A stretch of 28,242 bases of DNA from a bacterium (GTDB taxonomy: Bacteria; Spirochaetota; UBA4802; UBA5550): contig JAAENB010000275.1 of the NCBI GenBank assembly GCA_024224995.1, positions 1-28,242 on the forward strand. Direction: 5' to 3'. Below the pieces are notes generated by a model. It did not search any database. It was not told the DNA's origin and was given only the letters and a program-made list of their open reading frames with translations. Position 1 is the stretch's first letter. Each line of letters starts with the position of its first letter. Made by a program: the position numbers and the translations under genes. Below are positions 7,722-16,090 of this stretch, in pieces.

Positions 7722-10385
7722 TTACAGATACTTTCGTATTACATTGTTTAACAGGTCAAGATCAACGGGGTTTGAAATATAATCATCAAAACCCTGGTAT
7801 AAAAATTTTTCTTTATCTCCTTTCATCGCGAAAGAAGTCATGGCGACAATAGGAAGCTTTCCGCGGTTGAGAGTCCGTATTCTTCTCATCACTTCAATTC
7901 CATCAATTCCCGGCAGCTGTATATCAAGCAACACAATATCATATTGCCGTTCCAACGCCAGTTCAACCGCTTCTTCACCACTCAAAGCATAATCGAGCCG
8001 AAAGCATAATGGTTCCAGGGCAGCCTGTATTAATTTAATATTTGCCTCATTATCTTCAACAACCAGAATCGTTTTGTTATACATTGCTTCAGTACAGGTA
8101 TCCACGCCCTGGTTATCTTCTTTCTCAGGATAATCCTTCTCAACTCTGATCCGTCCCGGAAGACTAATGGTAAAGGCGCTGCCCTCTCCCAACTTACTGG
8201 TAACGTATATTGCTCCGTTATGAAGCTCGATTAAGCGTTTCGATATGGAAAGGCCAAGCCCGGTACCCTCGGTATTGGCTGTTCCTTCATTTTTTACCTG
8301 TTCAAAGGGGTCAAAAATCCTGTTCAGATAATTCTCAGGTATTCCGGTCCCTTCATCCCATATTGTTACTTCAATAACAGAATCTACCCCTTTCGCTTCT
8401 ATTCCTATCTGCTTGCCGGGAATAGAAAACTTAATAGCATTTGAAAGCAGGTTATAAATAACCTGCTTAATCCGCACTTCATCTCCAACAAGCCATCCGA
8501 TATCGGGATCAATAGCAATATCCATATCGATCCCTTTTTTATGGGCAATTGATTTTACGGTGGAAGGAGACCGCTTCAGCATTTTACCAAAATCAAAAGA
8601 TCTTTTTTCAATTTCAACCCTGCCGGCTTCTATCTTTGAAAGGTCGAGTATATCATTTACCATTTCAAGAAGATGATTTCCACTCTCCTTTACATAATTC
8701 AAAAATTCCTTCTGTTTTTCATTCAAAGGACCGGTTCGTGGTTTTTCTAAAATCTGGCAAAAACCGATAATCCCGTTAAGAGGGGTTCTCAGTTCATGGC
8801 TCATGTTCGCTAGAAACTTACTCTTGGCACGGTTAGCGGAATCTGCCGCTATTTTAGCCTTAAAAAGATTCTCTTCAAGATTTTTCCTCTCGGTCATATC
8901 CCGGAACGTGCCCGCTAAATAATCCTCATCACCGAACTGTATCCGCTGGGAAGTTATCTCCGCGTAAAAAATAGTATTATCTTTTCGCTTGCAGGGAATA
9001 TTGGCAATAATCCCAAGTTCATCATTTGTCATTCGCCGAAAAAGATTACGAATATACGACACACTTTCTTCCGGATGAATATTGGCAACCGTCATTGAAG
9101 CCAGCTCATCCCTGCTATACCCTAACATCTTACAAATGGTATTGTTGGCAAATGAAAAATTTTCAGTTTCCAGATTAGTAAGAAGTATTCCGTCTTTTGC
9201 TCCTTCAAACATTGTACGAAACCGCTCTTCCGATTTCCTTAATGCTTGTTCTGTTCGTTTCCGTTCGCTAATATCCGCAACATTAGCCACAAAAGCAGTG
9301 GGCTTCCCTGCCGTATCCCGCATAACACTTGCCGAAAGCTCTCCGGGGAATTCAGTTCCGTCTTTTTTTAAAAGCGTATATTCAATATTCATAACAACGC
9401 CGTCCAACAGGGTTTTCTTCATATTATTGACAGCTCTTTCATGATCTTTTGGCGAAATAAATTCAAAGGCTTTTTTCCCAATAACATCATCCATTGATAA
9501 ATATCCATGCATTTGCGCGGTTATTGGATTACACTCGACTATTATCCCGTTGAGATCGGTTACGGTAATGGAATTGGGTGAGTGGTGGAGGATTGCCTTC
9601 AACTTCTCTTCTTTGTGTTGTATCAACTCTTGAGCCAGTTTCATTTCCGTAATATCCCGTCCTACGGATTGAACTTCTATTAAATCTTTATCTTGATTAA
9701 AAAAACCTCTGTTCTTAAAATGAAGCCACCGGAATAAATCCTCCTCTTTTTGATATTTGCATTCAAATTCCATCAGAGTATTATCGGGAGTAAAAGTTTC
9801 CAGAAGTTTTGCATATTGATTTATGTCGCTGTCACAAAGACCCGGCGGGAAACTATCGTGAAGTTCATCACCTGTTGTTATACAAAAAAAACGCTGAAAA
9901 GAGCTGTTTACAAAGGTGTAAAACCCTCCGGGATTCCAGCGTGCTATTAACTCTGCCTGGCTTTCAACAATATCCCGGTATAACTCTTCATCTCTTTCAC
10001 CATCTCTCTCCAGATCATGCTGCCGCAGCGCGGTTTCTATGGCTGCATACAAACTGGATTTTTCTACCGGCTTTATTAAAAAACCATATGCTTTTGTCTT
10101 TTTGGCCCGCTCAAAGATTTCTTTCGTATTATAGGCAGTTATGTATATTACCGGGATATCACGCTGTTTTTGCACCTGTTCCGTAGTTTCAATTCCATCA
10201 ATTTCACCTGCCAGCATAATATCCATAAGGATACAATCCGGCTTCAAGGCCTCCATCCGTGCAAGTACCTTTTCACCCGAATTTAAGATATCAGCTGTAT
10301 CATACCCAAAGGCCAGTAAGCTTTTCGCAATATCTTTAGCAACAATTAATTCATCTTCCACTATGAGTATTCGTCGACCAGGCAT
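7722..10385 (-). CDS. hybrid sensor histidine kinase with receiver domains at both ends
   Basis: The 887-residue cytoplasmic protein starts with a receiver domain (phospho-acceptor D55, K105). Three PAS-type sensing domains follow (about 135-250, 258-375 and 380-502), each ending in a DITE/DISER/DMTER-like motif. Next come a HisKA domain with FLANMSHELRTPLNG (His530) and a HATPase_c domain with N, G1 and G2 boxes (NLLSNAIKFS, DEGTGIP, GTGLGLSISK). A C-terminal receiver has D821. No membrane segment is present, so the signal is intracellular or comes by phosphotransfer to the first receiver. In the second receiver the nearly invariant Lys before Pro is Asn872 (YISNPVD), which should weaken phosphorylation-driven switching. 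AGGGAGGTG precedes the ATG. It has no partner regulator nearby, and the stimulus is unknown. Confidence 0.93.
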   Translation of the reverse strand: MPGRRILIVEDELIVAKDIAKSLLAFGYDTADILNSGEKVLARMEALKPDCILMDIMLAGEIDGIETTEQVQKQRDIPVIYITAYNTKEIFERAKKTKAYGFLIKPVEKSSLYAAIETALRQHDLERDGERDEELYRDIVESQAELIARWNPGGFYTFVNSSFQRFFCITTGDELHDSFPPGLCDSDINQYAKLLETFTPDNTLMEFECKYQKEEDLFRWLHFKNRGFFNQDKDLIEVQSVGRDITEMKLAQELIQHKEEKLKAILHHSPNSITVTDLNGIIVECNPITAQMHGYLSMDDVIGKKAFEFISPKDHERAVNNMKKTLLDGVVMNIEYTLLKKDGTEFPGELSASVMRDTAGKPTAFVANVADISERKRTEQALRKSEERFRTMFEGAKDGILLTNLETENFSFANNTICKMLGYSRDELASMTVANIHPEESVSYIRNLFRRMTNDELGIIANIPCKRKDNTIFYAEITSQRIQFGDEDYLAGTFRDMTERKNLEENLFKAKIAADSANRAKSKFLANMSHELRTPLNGIIGFCQILEKPRTGPLNEKQKEFLNYVKESGNHLLEMVNDILDLSKIEAGRVEIEKRSFDFGKMLKRSPSTVKSIAHKKGIDMDIAIDPDIGWLVGDEVRIKQVIYNLLSNAIKFSIPGKQIGIEAKGVDSVIEVTIWDEGTGIPENYLNRIFDPFEQVKNEGTANTEGTGLGLSISKRLIELHNGAIYVTSKLGEGSAFTISLPGRIRVEKDYPEKEDNQGVDTCTEAMYNKTILVVEDNEANIKLIQAALEPLCFRLDYALSGEEAVELALERQYDIVLLDIQLPGIDGIEVMRRIRTLNRGKLPIVAMTSFAMKGDKEKFLYQGFDDYISNPVDLDLLNNVIRKYL

Positions 10386-10539
10386 GCAACACCTCCCTGC
10401 TGCTCGGCAACACTAACGCATTATCACTCTTTCTTGAATGAGTGAATTCCATTATGTGATTATTTCCAAAACAAAAAATAGTATACACCAAAAAGGGAAA
10501 CAAATCAAGAAAAATTTATTAATACCGTCTTGTATATGT

Positions 10540-10568
10540 TTGACAGCATTCTCATGATTACCTATAAC
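10540..10568 (+). promoter_or_regulatory. sigma-70 promoter of panE operon
   Basis: TTGACA at 10540-10545 and TATAAC at 10563-10568 are separated by 17 bp. The predicted start near 10575 leaves a short leader holding the AAGGAG ribosome-binding site (10578-10583) eight nt before the panE ATG. Confidence 0.8.
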
Positions 10569-10591
10569 GGTTTATACAAGGAGATATTGTT

Positions 10592-11536
10592 ATGTCAGAA
10601 AATCCCGAGATTTTACTCATAGGGACCGGGGCTGTTGGAAGCTATTATTGCGGAAAACTTGCTCAATCAGGGATTCCCCTGTCTACCGTATGCAGGTCCG
10701 ATTATGCCATTGTTAAGGAAAAAGGAATATCCGTTAAAAGTATTAAGGGTGATTTCAGCATTACTCCGGAACAGGTTATTTCCACAACTTCGGACTATAG
10801 CGGCAAGCCGGATTTCCTGGTAGTTGCGACCAAGGTTCTTCCCGAAATAAATATCCCGGCCCTCATCAGGGACGCGGTATACCCAAACACTTCAATTGTT
10901 CTTTTGCAAAACGGGATCAATATTGAAACACCAATTGTCGAAGCCTTCCCCACTAATGAAATCATAAGCGCCACTCCTTTTATTTGCGTATGCCGTACTG
11001 CCCCGGGAGAGATCAATCACCAGGATTACGGCTCCCTTTCTATTGGCACCTATCCTTCGGGCAGTTCCGAAAAAACAAAACTCCTCTCACGGCTCTTTAA
11101 TAATGCCGGTGTTCCATGCCAGGTTGAAAGCGACATTGCCGCTGCCCGGTGGAAAAAATTGATGTGGAACGCCTCCCTGAACACTACATCCGTTGTTTCC
11201 GGCGGACTCGACACCAGAACTATGATGGAATCGGAAAAAATCAAGCGCCTGGCCGCTTTGGCGATGAAAGAAGTCCTTACCCTGGCCCAAAAAGCCGGGT
11301 ATTCTTTCCCCGATGAAATTATTCAGGAAACCCTTACCAACACTCACAACATGGCCCCTTTTAAAACCAGTATGCTCGTTGATTTTGAGAACAACCGTCC
11401 TATGGAGGTTGAAGCCATTCTGGGGAATACGGTCCGCATTGCTGAAGAATTCGGAATACCTGTCCCGCGCCTGGAAACCCTGTACGCGCTTCTCTCTTCT
11501 ATTGATGAAAAGATAAGAAAAAAGGAATTAATATGA
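10592..11536 (+). CDS. panE: 2-dehydropantoate 2-reductase (ketopantoate reductase)
   Basis: The 314-residue protein belongs to the PanE/ApbA family, which reduces ketopantoate to pantoate with NADPH in pantothenate and coenzyme A synthesis. Residues 8-16 (LIGTGAVG) form the Rossmann dinucleotide motif. RWKKLMWNASLN (186-197) carries the catalytic Lys, and NRPMEVEAILGN near the C-terminus carries the conserved Glu. Length is normal. It has its own strong promoter and AAGGAG site and is followed by an exonuclease gene through a 4-bp ATGA overlap. ApbA-fold paralogues of other specificity exist, so the substrate is inferred. Pantothenate supply would also feed the phosphopantetheine pair at 23521-25024, though the two loci are not adjacent. 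Confidence 0.85.
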   Translation: MSENPEILLIGTGAVGSYYCGKLAQSGIPLSTVCRSDYAIVKEKGISVKSIKGDFSITPEQVISTTSDYSGKPDFLVVATKVLPEINIPALIRDAVYPNTSIVLLQNGINIETPIVEAFPTNEIISATPFICVCRTAPGEINHQDYGSLSIGTYPSGSSEKTKLLSRLFNNAGVPCQVESDIAAARWKKLMWNASLNTTSVVSGGLDTRTMMESEKIKRLAALAMKEVLTLAQKAGYSFPDEIIQETLTNTHNMAPFKTSMLVDFENNRPMEVEAILGNTVRIAEEFGIPVPRLETLYALLSSIDEKIRKKELI

Positions 11537-12051
11537 GCTGGATTATGGTAGACATTGAAGCAGACGGCCCCATCCCCGGGGATTACTCAATGATATCTAT
11601 TGGAGCGGTGGTTGTCGACAAAACACTCTCCAAAACCTTTTACGGGGAGCTAAAACCCATTTCCGGCAACTGCATCCCGGAAGCTTTAAATGTTTCCGGT
11701 TTTACAAGAGAACAAACACTGACTTTTGAAGAACCAAAAGCGGTAATGGAAAAATTTGCTCTATGGCTTAAAGAAAACTCAAAAGGCAGGCCGCAATTTA
11801 TCTCCGACAATAACGGTTTCGATTGGATGTTTGTATGCTGGTACTTTCATCACTTTACCGGGAGTAATCCTTTTGGTTTCAGTTCATCTAACCTGGGATC
11901 CATTTATAAAGGGGTTGTAAAAAATTTCTTTGAAAATTTTAAGCACCTAAGAAAGACCAAACATACTCATAACCCTGTTGATGACGCGAAAGGAAATGCC
12001 GAAGCTTTTTTAGCGATTGTAAATAATCACGATATAAAGATAAAACTCTAA
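11533..12051 (+). CDS. DEDDh-type 3'-5' exonuclease
   Basis: The 172-residue protein is a stand-alone DnaQ/RNase T-fold exonuclease. The metal-binding residues are visible in order: D7 and E9 in MVDIEADG, D97 in NNGFDWMF, and H146 with D151 in HNPVDDAKGNAEAF. This is the DEDDh signature of 3'-5' exonucleases on DNA or RNA. At 172 residues it is a bare catalytic domain with no polymerase-binding or helicase part, so it is unlikely to be the main proofreading subunit. Its ATG overlaps the panE stop (ATGA), so it is translated from the same mRNA. No direct metabolic link between the two is obvious. Whether it trims RNA or DNA cannot be told. Confidence 0.85.
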   Translation: MSWIMVDIEADGPIPGDYSMISIGAVVVDKTLSKTFYGELKPISGNCIPEALNVSGFTREQTLTFEEPKAVMEKFALWLKENSKGRPQFISDNNGFDWMFVCWYFHHFTGSNPFGFSSSNLGSIYKGVVKNFFENFKHLRKTKHTHNPVDDAKGNAEAFLAIVNNHDIKIKL

Positions 12052-12088
12052 GCAAGCAAAAAAGCAAAAATAAATTTTTAAATATTGA

Positions 12089-12118
12089 TTGACCTCCCAA
12101 TACTTTTTTTTGTAGTAT
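12089..12118 (+). promoter_or_regulatory. probable promoter of small acidic protein gene
   Basis: TTGACC (12089-12094) and TAGTAT (12113-12118) are separated by 18 bp that include a T8 run. The predicted start, near 12125, falls on the 5' side of the hairpin at 12123-12141. Confidence 0.55.
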
Positions 12119-12122
12119 ACAC

Positions 12123-12141
12123 TATGGGAAAAAATCCCATA
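12123..12141 (+). promoter_or_regulatory. perfect 5'-end hairpin or operator ahead of small protein
   Basis: TATGGGA and TCCCATA form a perfect 7-bp inverted repeat around A5, immediately after the -10 box and just before the AGGAG ribosome-binding site (12144-12148). As RNA it would cap the transcript's 5' end. As DNA it could be a repressor site. Confidence 0.5.
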
Positions 12142-12155
12142 CCAGGAGAAGTTTC

Positions 12156-12383
12156 ATGGATGACACAAAACTTGCCGATGCAATTACCAATCTGGAAATA
12201 GTCGGCCACAAACTGGCTCTTTTAGAAAAAAGTATCCAGCCCGAAGGAGAAGGGAAGATACTCCTGGATGATACCATCAAAATGGTACGAAAAACCCTTG
12301 ATGAGCTGCGTGACGATGAAGTAAGAAGAGAAATAGAGAGTTACAGCACCCTGGATGATGAAGAGAGCGAGAAAACCGAATAA
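12156..12383 (+). CDS. small acidic cytoplasmic protein, unknown function
   Basis: The 75-residue protein has no signal peptide or membrane segment. It is strongly acidic and predicted mostly helical, with heptad-like leucine spacing from about residue 5 to 60 (LADAITNLEIVGHKLALLEK and following), ending in an acidic tail. A small helical-bundle or coiled-coil adaptor is a fair description. It has a clear AGGAG site, its own probable promoter and a hairpin at the mRNA start, so it is likely expressed alone. The next gene, a chemoreceptor, has a separate promoter. I do not recognise the family. Confidence 0.65.
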   Translation: MDDTKLADAITNLEIVGHKLALLEKSIQPEGEGKILLDDTIKMVRKTLDELRDDEVRREIESYSTLDDEESEKTE

Positions 12384-12429
12384 GCCCCACTGTAATAAAA
12401 CACATTAATTGCAACTAACAAAAAAACTA

Positions 12430-12458
12430 TTGAAATAATTTACCCCCTCTTATATAAT
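12430..12458 (+). promoter_or_regulatory. sigma-70 promoter of chemoreceptor operon
   Basis: TTGAAA at 12430-12435 and a perfect TATAAT at 12453-12458 are spaced by 17 bp. A GGAGGG ribosome-binding region lies before the ATG at 12515. The site resembles a housekeeping promoter rather than the sigma-28 type often used for chemoreceptors. Confidence 0.75.
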
Positions 12459-12514
12459 TTATCAACAAAAAAGTATAAGCACCCAGCTTCGATAGCCAGG
12501 AGACGGAGGGCATC

Positions 12515-14236
12515 ATGTTTATAACAATACGGATCAGGTTAATTCTAACTGCCGCGACCATTATCATATTTATCGTTCTTCTAGGCACCGGTCTAACGCT
12601 AATACAGGGCAAAGTCAATGGAATCAATGCCGAAATCTTCACAATGCGGGATACAACGGTATTACTAAAAGAGCGGTTTATTGACCATTTAAACTGGATG
12701 AACGTTCTCCTGGAGTCAATAATTAGCAAACAAAAATTTACCGGGCAGACCGATCACACAAAATGCGCTTTTGGGAAGTGGTATTACGGGCTAAAAGAGT
12801 CGGTACAGTATCAAAATTTGAACCGGGAACAAAAAAAGACCATAGACACCATGGAGCAATATCATACAAAACTGCATAATTCCGCCAAAAACATCAATAG
12901 AACCGCCGATTTCCAGACTGCTCTGAATATATTTAAAACCGACACCAAAAAACAGGTCAAAGAGCTTCAAACCTTATTTAGCAGCTTTATAAAAGAAAAT
13001 GATCGATTGGAAAATATCCACAATAAAACTTCGAAAATGTTAATAACCACCATACGCTACGGTCTCATAATTTCAACTGTAGGACTTATTTTGATAATAG
13101 GATTCATTATCTTTCTACTAACCAAAAGAATATCACGATCGATAAAAAATATGGAAAAAGGGATCTACAAACTATCCCAGGGCGATCTGACCACAGCTAT
13201 GGATACAAAGATGGTTCGCTGCAGTGACATACGAAAATGTGAAAAAGAGGAATGCCCTGAATTCGATAAATTGACAAATGCCTGCTTTATCAATGTGGGC
13301 TCTTACGCCCCCCTGGTAAAAAATGAAATTCACTGCCCGTCTATTCTGAAAGGAAAGTTTAAAGACTGCAAAGAATGTAAAGTCATGAGAATGGTTGTTA
13401 AAGACGAGATCGAATTTACCATGGTACTCCAGGATCACTTCAGGATCAAAATCAGGGATGTTCTGTATGATACAATTGGAATGATAGAGTCCATGGTAAC
13501 CTCCTCTGAGGAGATGTCAATGACCTCCCAGGATCTAAGTTCCGGTGCCAGTGAACAAGCGTCCAACCTGGAAGAAATAACCTCATCCCTGGAGGAAATA
13601 GGATCGGCCATATCGCTCAATACTTCAAACTCAAAAGACACTAATTCCATTGCCCAGGAAACCTCCCAGCACGCCGTAGCAGGAGGAGTAAAGGTAGAGG
13701 AAACTGTTAAAGCAATGGGTAATATCGCGGAAAAGATCAATGTTATTGAGGATATTGCTTACCAGACCAACCTGCTGGCATTAAACGCGGCTATTGAAGC
13801 CGCGAGAGCGGGAGACCATGGCAAAGGATTTGCCGTTGTTGCCGGAGAAGTAAGAAAACTGGCCGAAAGAAGCCAGTCTGCTTCCCAGGAAATTGGCAAC
13901 CTTGCTTCCGGAAGTGTTTCTGTTGCTATAGAAGCCGGTCAGCTCCTGGATAAAATCGTTCCAAGCATTAAAAAAACAGCCGACCTGGTCCAGGATATCA
14001 CCATAGCATCTGAAGAGCAGGACTCCGGTGTTGGTCAAATAAATTTGGGTATGAACCAGCTCAATGAAGTTACCCAGAGAAATGCTGCCGCATCTGAAGA
14101 GCTGGCTGCCACGTCAGACAAAATGAAGGATAATGCCACGAACGTTCAGAGAATAATGTCATTTTTTACCGTAAAAGGGGGCAATGAACAAAGAGAAGCG
14201 GAAGTCCCTGCTATTGATTACTCTTCCGAAGAATGA
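12515..14236 (+). CDS. methyl-accepting chemotaxis protein with CZB domain and Cys-rich insert
   Basis: The 573-residue chemoreceptor has TM1 at about 10-31, an extracytoplasmic region 32-183, TM2 at about 184-203, a HAMP-like segment and a classical signalling domain (about 320-550). The signalling tip is [20 protein letters not shown]. The outer region matches the chemoreceptor zinc-binding (CZB) pattern: H58, H81, C84 with FGKWY, H117 and H121. CZB domains are most often cytoplasmic, so this position between TM helices is less usual. Between HAMP and the signalling helices lies a Cys-rich insert with C236, C242, C247, C257, C274, C285 and C288. It resembles small Cys-rich sensor modules that could bind metal or a redox cofactor. 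It probably steers motility in response to zinc, hypochlorous-type oxidants or redox state. Its stop overlaps an amidohydrolase gene. Confidence 0.9.
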   Translation: MFITIRIRLILTAATIIIFIVLLGTGLTLIQGKVNGINAEIFTMRDTTVLLKERFIDHLNWMNVLLESIISKQKFTGQTDHTKCAFGKWYYGLKESVQYQNLNREQKKTIDTMEQYHTKLHNSAKNINRTADFQTALNIFKTDTKKQVKELQTLFSSFIKENDRLENIHNKTSKMLITTIRYGLIISTVGLILIIGFIIFLLTKRISRSIKNMEKGIYKLSQGDLTTAMDTKMVRCSDIRKCEKEECPEFDKLTNACFINVGSYAPLVKNEIHCPSILKGKFKDCKECKVMRMVVKDEIEFTMVLQDHFRIKIRDVLYDTIGMIESMVTSSEEMSMTSQDLSSGASEQASNLEEITSSLEEIGSAISLNTSNSKDTNSIAQETSQHAVAGGVKVEETVKAMGNIAEKINVIEDIAYQTNLLALNAAIEAARAGDHGKGFAVVAGEVRKLAERSQSASQEIGNLASGSVSVAIEAGQLLDKIVPSIKKTADLVQDITIASEEQDSGVGQINLGMNQLNEVTQRNAAASEELAATSDKMKDNATNVQRIMSFFTVKGGNEQREAEVPAIDYSSEE

Positions 14237-15021
14237 TCTCCGGGAGAATTCTCGACTCTCACACCCACATCGGAGCAGTTTCCCGGTTCAACCTGCCGGG
14301 AAGCACCCTGCTTGAATCCATGGGTCAATACGAAATCGATTTCGCCCTGGTCTCAAACCTGGAAGGGATAGAGTTCGATCCTGAAAGCGGCAGCCCCCGG
14401 GACTTTCTCTCCCAGATCGAAGTTAACACCAAAACCCTTGATCTAATAAAGAAAAATCCCGGCTTACTAAAAGGACTTTTCTGGATCAAGCCCAATACCG
14501 AAGGTTTTTCTTCTGAGGTTAAGCAGTTTTTAACAGAAAACAGGGACTATTTTGCCGGGTTTAAGGCACATCCTTTTCATTCAAAGCTTGCCATTACCCA
14601 TGAAAAATACCGAGCCTACCTGGAATTTGCCGATGCCAACGGCATCCCCTTTGCGGTTCATACAGCAGCTGACAGCTATTCCGGGCCGGGATTTGTTTAT
14701 GAAGCAGCCCGTTACTACAGGAATATCAATTTTGTAATGGTTCATATGGGCCTCGATACCAACAACAGGGAAGCAATTGACCTTATAAAAAAACTGCCCA
14801 ATCTGTACGGAGATACAAGCTGGGTTTCAAAAGAAGCTATTCTAAAAGCACTACAAGAGTGCGGCAGCGAGAAAATACTTTTTGGCAGCGATTCTCCCAT
14901 TGACGGAATAGATACATATAAAAATTATATCACCCTTATTCACGAACTCGCAAAGACAGTCTCCCGGGAACATATGGACGCTCTTTTGTATAAAAACGCG
15001 GCACGAGTCTTTTTTGAATAA
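14233..15021 (+). CDS. amidohydrolase-2 family metal-dependent hydrolase
   Basis: The 262-residue protein is a TIM-barrel amidohydrolase of the Amidohydro_2 type. Metal and catalytic residues appear in the expected order: H10 and H12 (DSHTHIG), K111/H113 (KAHPFH), H143 (HTAAD), H171 (HMG) and D220 (FGSDSPIDG). This family contains hydrolases and nonoxidative decarboxylases of small ring or carboxylate compounds. The substrate is not predictable. Length is typical of the short members. It is fused at the translation level to the chemoreceptor by a 4-bp ATGA overlap, so the enzyme and receptor are made together. There is no signal peptide, so it acts in the cytoplasm. Confidence 0.8.
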   Translation: MISGRILDSHTHIGAVSRFNLPGSTLLESMGQYEIDFALVSNLEGIEFDPESGSPRDFLSQIEVNTKTLDLIKKNPGLLKGLFWIKPNTEGFSSEVKQFLTENRDYFAGFKAHPFHSKLAITHEKYRAYLEFADANGIPFAVHTAADSYSGPGFVYEAARYYRNINFVMVHMGLDTNNREAIDLIKKLPNLYGDTSWVSKEAILKALQECGSEKILFGSDSPIDGIDTYKNYITLIHELAKTVSREHMDALLYKNAARVFFE

Positions 15022-15130
15022 ATAAAGATTAATAAAATAGAAAAAAATTACCGAAATTATAATATAGCAGTATATTGTATACAGGGAGTAGAAGTGTGTC
15101 CGAAAAACACTAAAAAAAACGGCGTAACCA

Positions 15131-16090
15131 ATGAGAAAAACAAAAAAAACAATATATTTTCTAACGGCATTATTGTTATGGATGGTTCTATCTATCCCTT
15201 TGCTTGCAAATGATCTCCAGGTCTCATTGCGCCTGGATAAACGGACATATCATGCGAATGAACGTATTATCGTGCAAATGTACGTTAGCAATATATCAAA
15301 TAAAAAAACCCTTTTTTTGATTTATGACAAAAGAAATAATAAAATAAAGAATTATACCACATTTCAGCCGGTAGTTTTTGATATGCAGGGCAGGGAAGCG
15401 GAAACAATAGTGCCCTACAGGCTCACCGGTAAGAGTAAAAATGCTTTAATAAAAAAATTAAATAAAAGGATCATGGTTCTCGCGCCGGGAGAGACAATGA
15501 TCCATTCAATAGATCTAAAAAAACTATACAGGCTTAGCACCAATACCCGGTACCGGATTAAAGGCTTTTTTTGGCCTGATTTCGCGCAGGAGACTTCACT
15601 TGAGGGAGAAAACGAAATAACCTTCAAGGTAATACGGGACAGGAAAGATATAAAAAAGAGCGGCAGCAAGGAGATTGTCCGGGGTTTATCTCCTTCGGAA
15701 GTGATACATCTCGCGCTTACAGCAGAAAAAAATCGTGACTGGGCGCGCGTTATTAAGTATATTAAAATTGAAGAATATATAAAATCCTATCCTGATTTTA
15801 AAAAACGCTACGTGGAAGCCGATATTGTTGAAAAAAACAGGATTGAACAAAAATTTATCAAGTTTTTAGCCCGTGAACGGTATGACTATTTGCTTGATTT
15901 TTGGTCAATTAAAGAGGATCCTGTTGATAACAGCACAATTGCCAATGTAGAAGTTATTGTGGACAGGTTTGGGGTTAGAAAGACCGATAGGTATAAATAC
16001 CGGTATACACTCAAGAAATATAAAAAATACAGGAACCTATGGTTTATAACAGGATTTGAAGCCACAGTTCTAAAGGGAAAGAAATTATGA
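15131..16090 (+). CDS. secreted or periplasmic protein coupled to fliM, unknown function
   Basis: The 319-residue protein has a Sec signal peptide: basic MRKTKKTI, a hydrophobic core to about residue 24, and a likely cut after PLLA at 26. The first half (27-170) looks like a beta-sandwich, with the pattern LDKRTYHANERIIVQMYVSN and later a GETM...DLKKLY segment. This recalls Ig-like proteinase-inhibitor folds such as BsuPI. The second half (about 180-319) is alpha/beta, starting with the helix SPSEVIHLALTAEKNRDWA and ending in beta strands, like NTF2/SnoaL-type domains. Its stop overlaps the fliM start by 4 bp, so a cell-envelope role tied to the flagellum is possible. The ribosome-binding site is weak. 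I do not recognise a named family. Confidence 0.75.
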   Translation: MRKTKKTIYFLTALLLWMVLSIPLLANDLQVSLRLDKRTYHANERIIVQMYVSNISNKKTLFLIYDKRNNKIKNYTTFQPVVFDMQGREAETIVPYRLTGKSKNALIKKLNKRIMVLAPGETMIHSIDLKKLYRLSTNTRYRIKGFFWPDFAQETSLEGENEITFKVIRDRKDIKKSGSKEIVRGLSPSEVIHLALTAEKNRDWARVIKYIKIEEYIKSYPDFKKRYVEADIVEKNRIEQKFIKFLARERYDYLLDFWSIKEDPVDNSTIANVEVIVDRFGVRKTDRYKYRYTLKKYKKYRNLWFITGFEATVLKGKKL

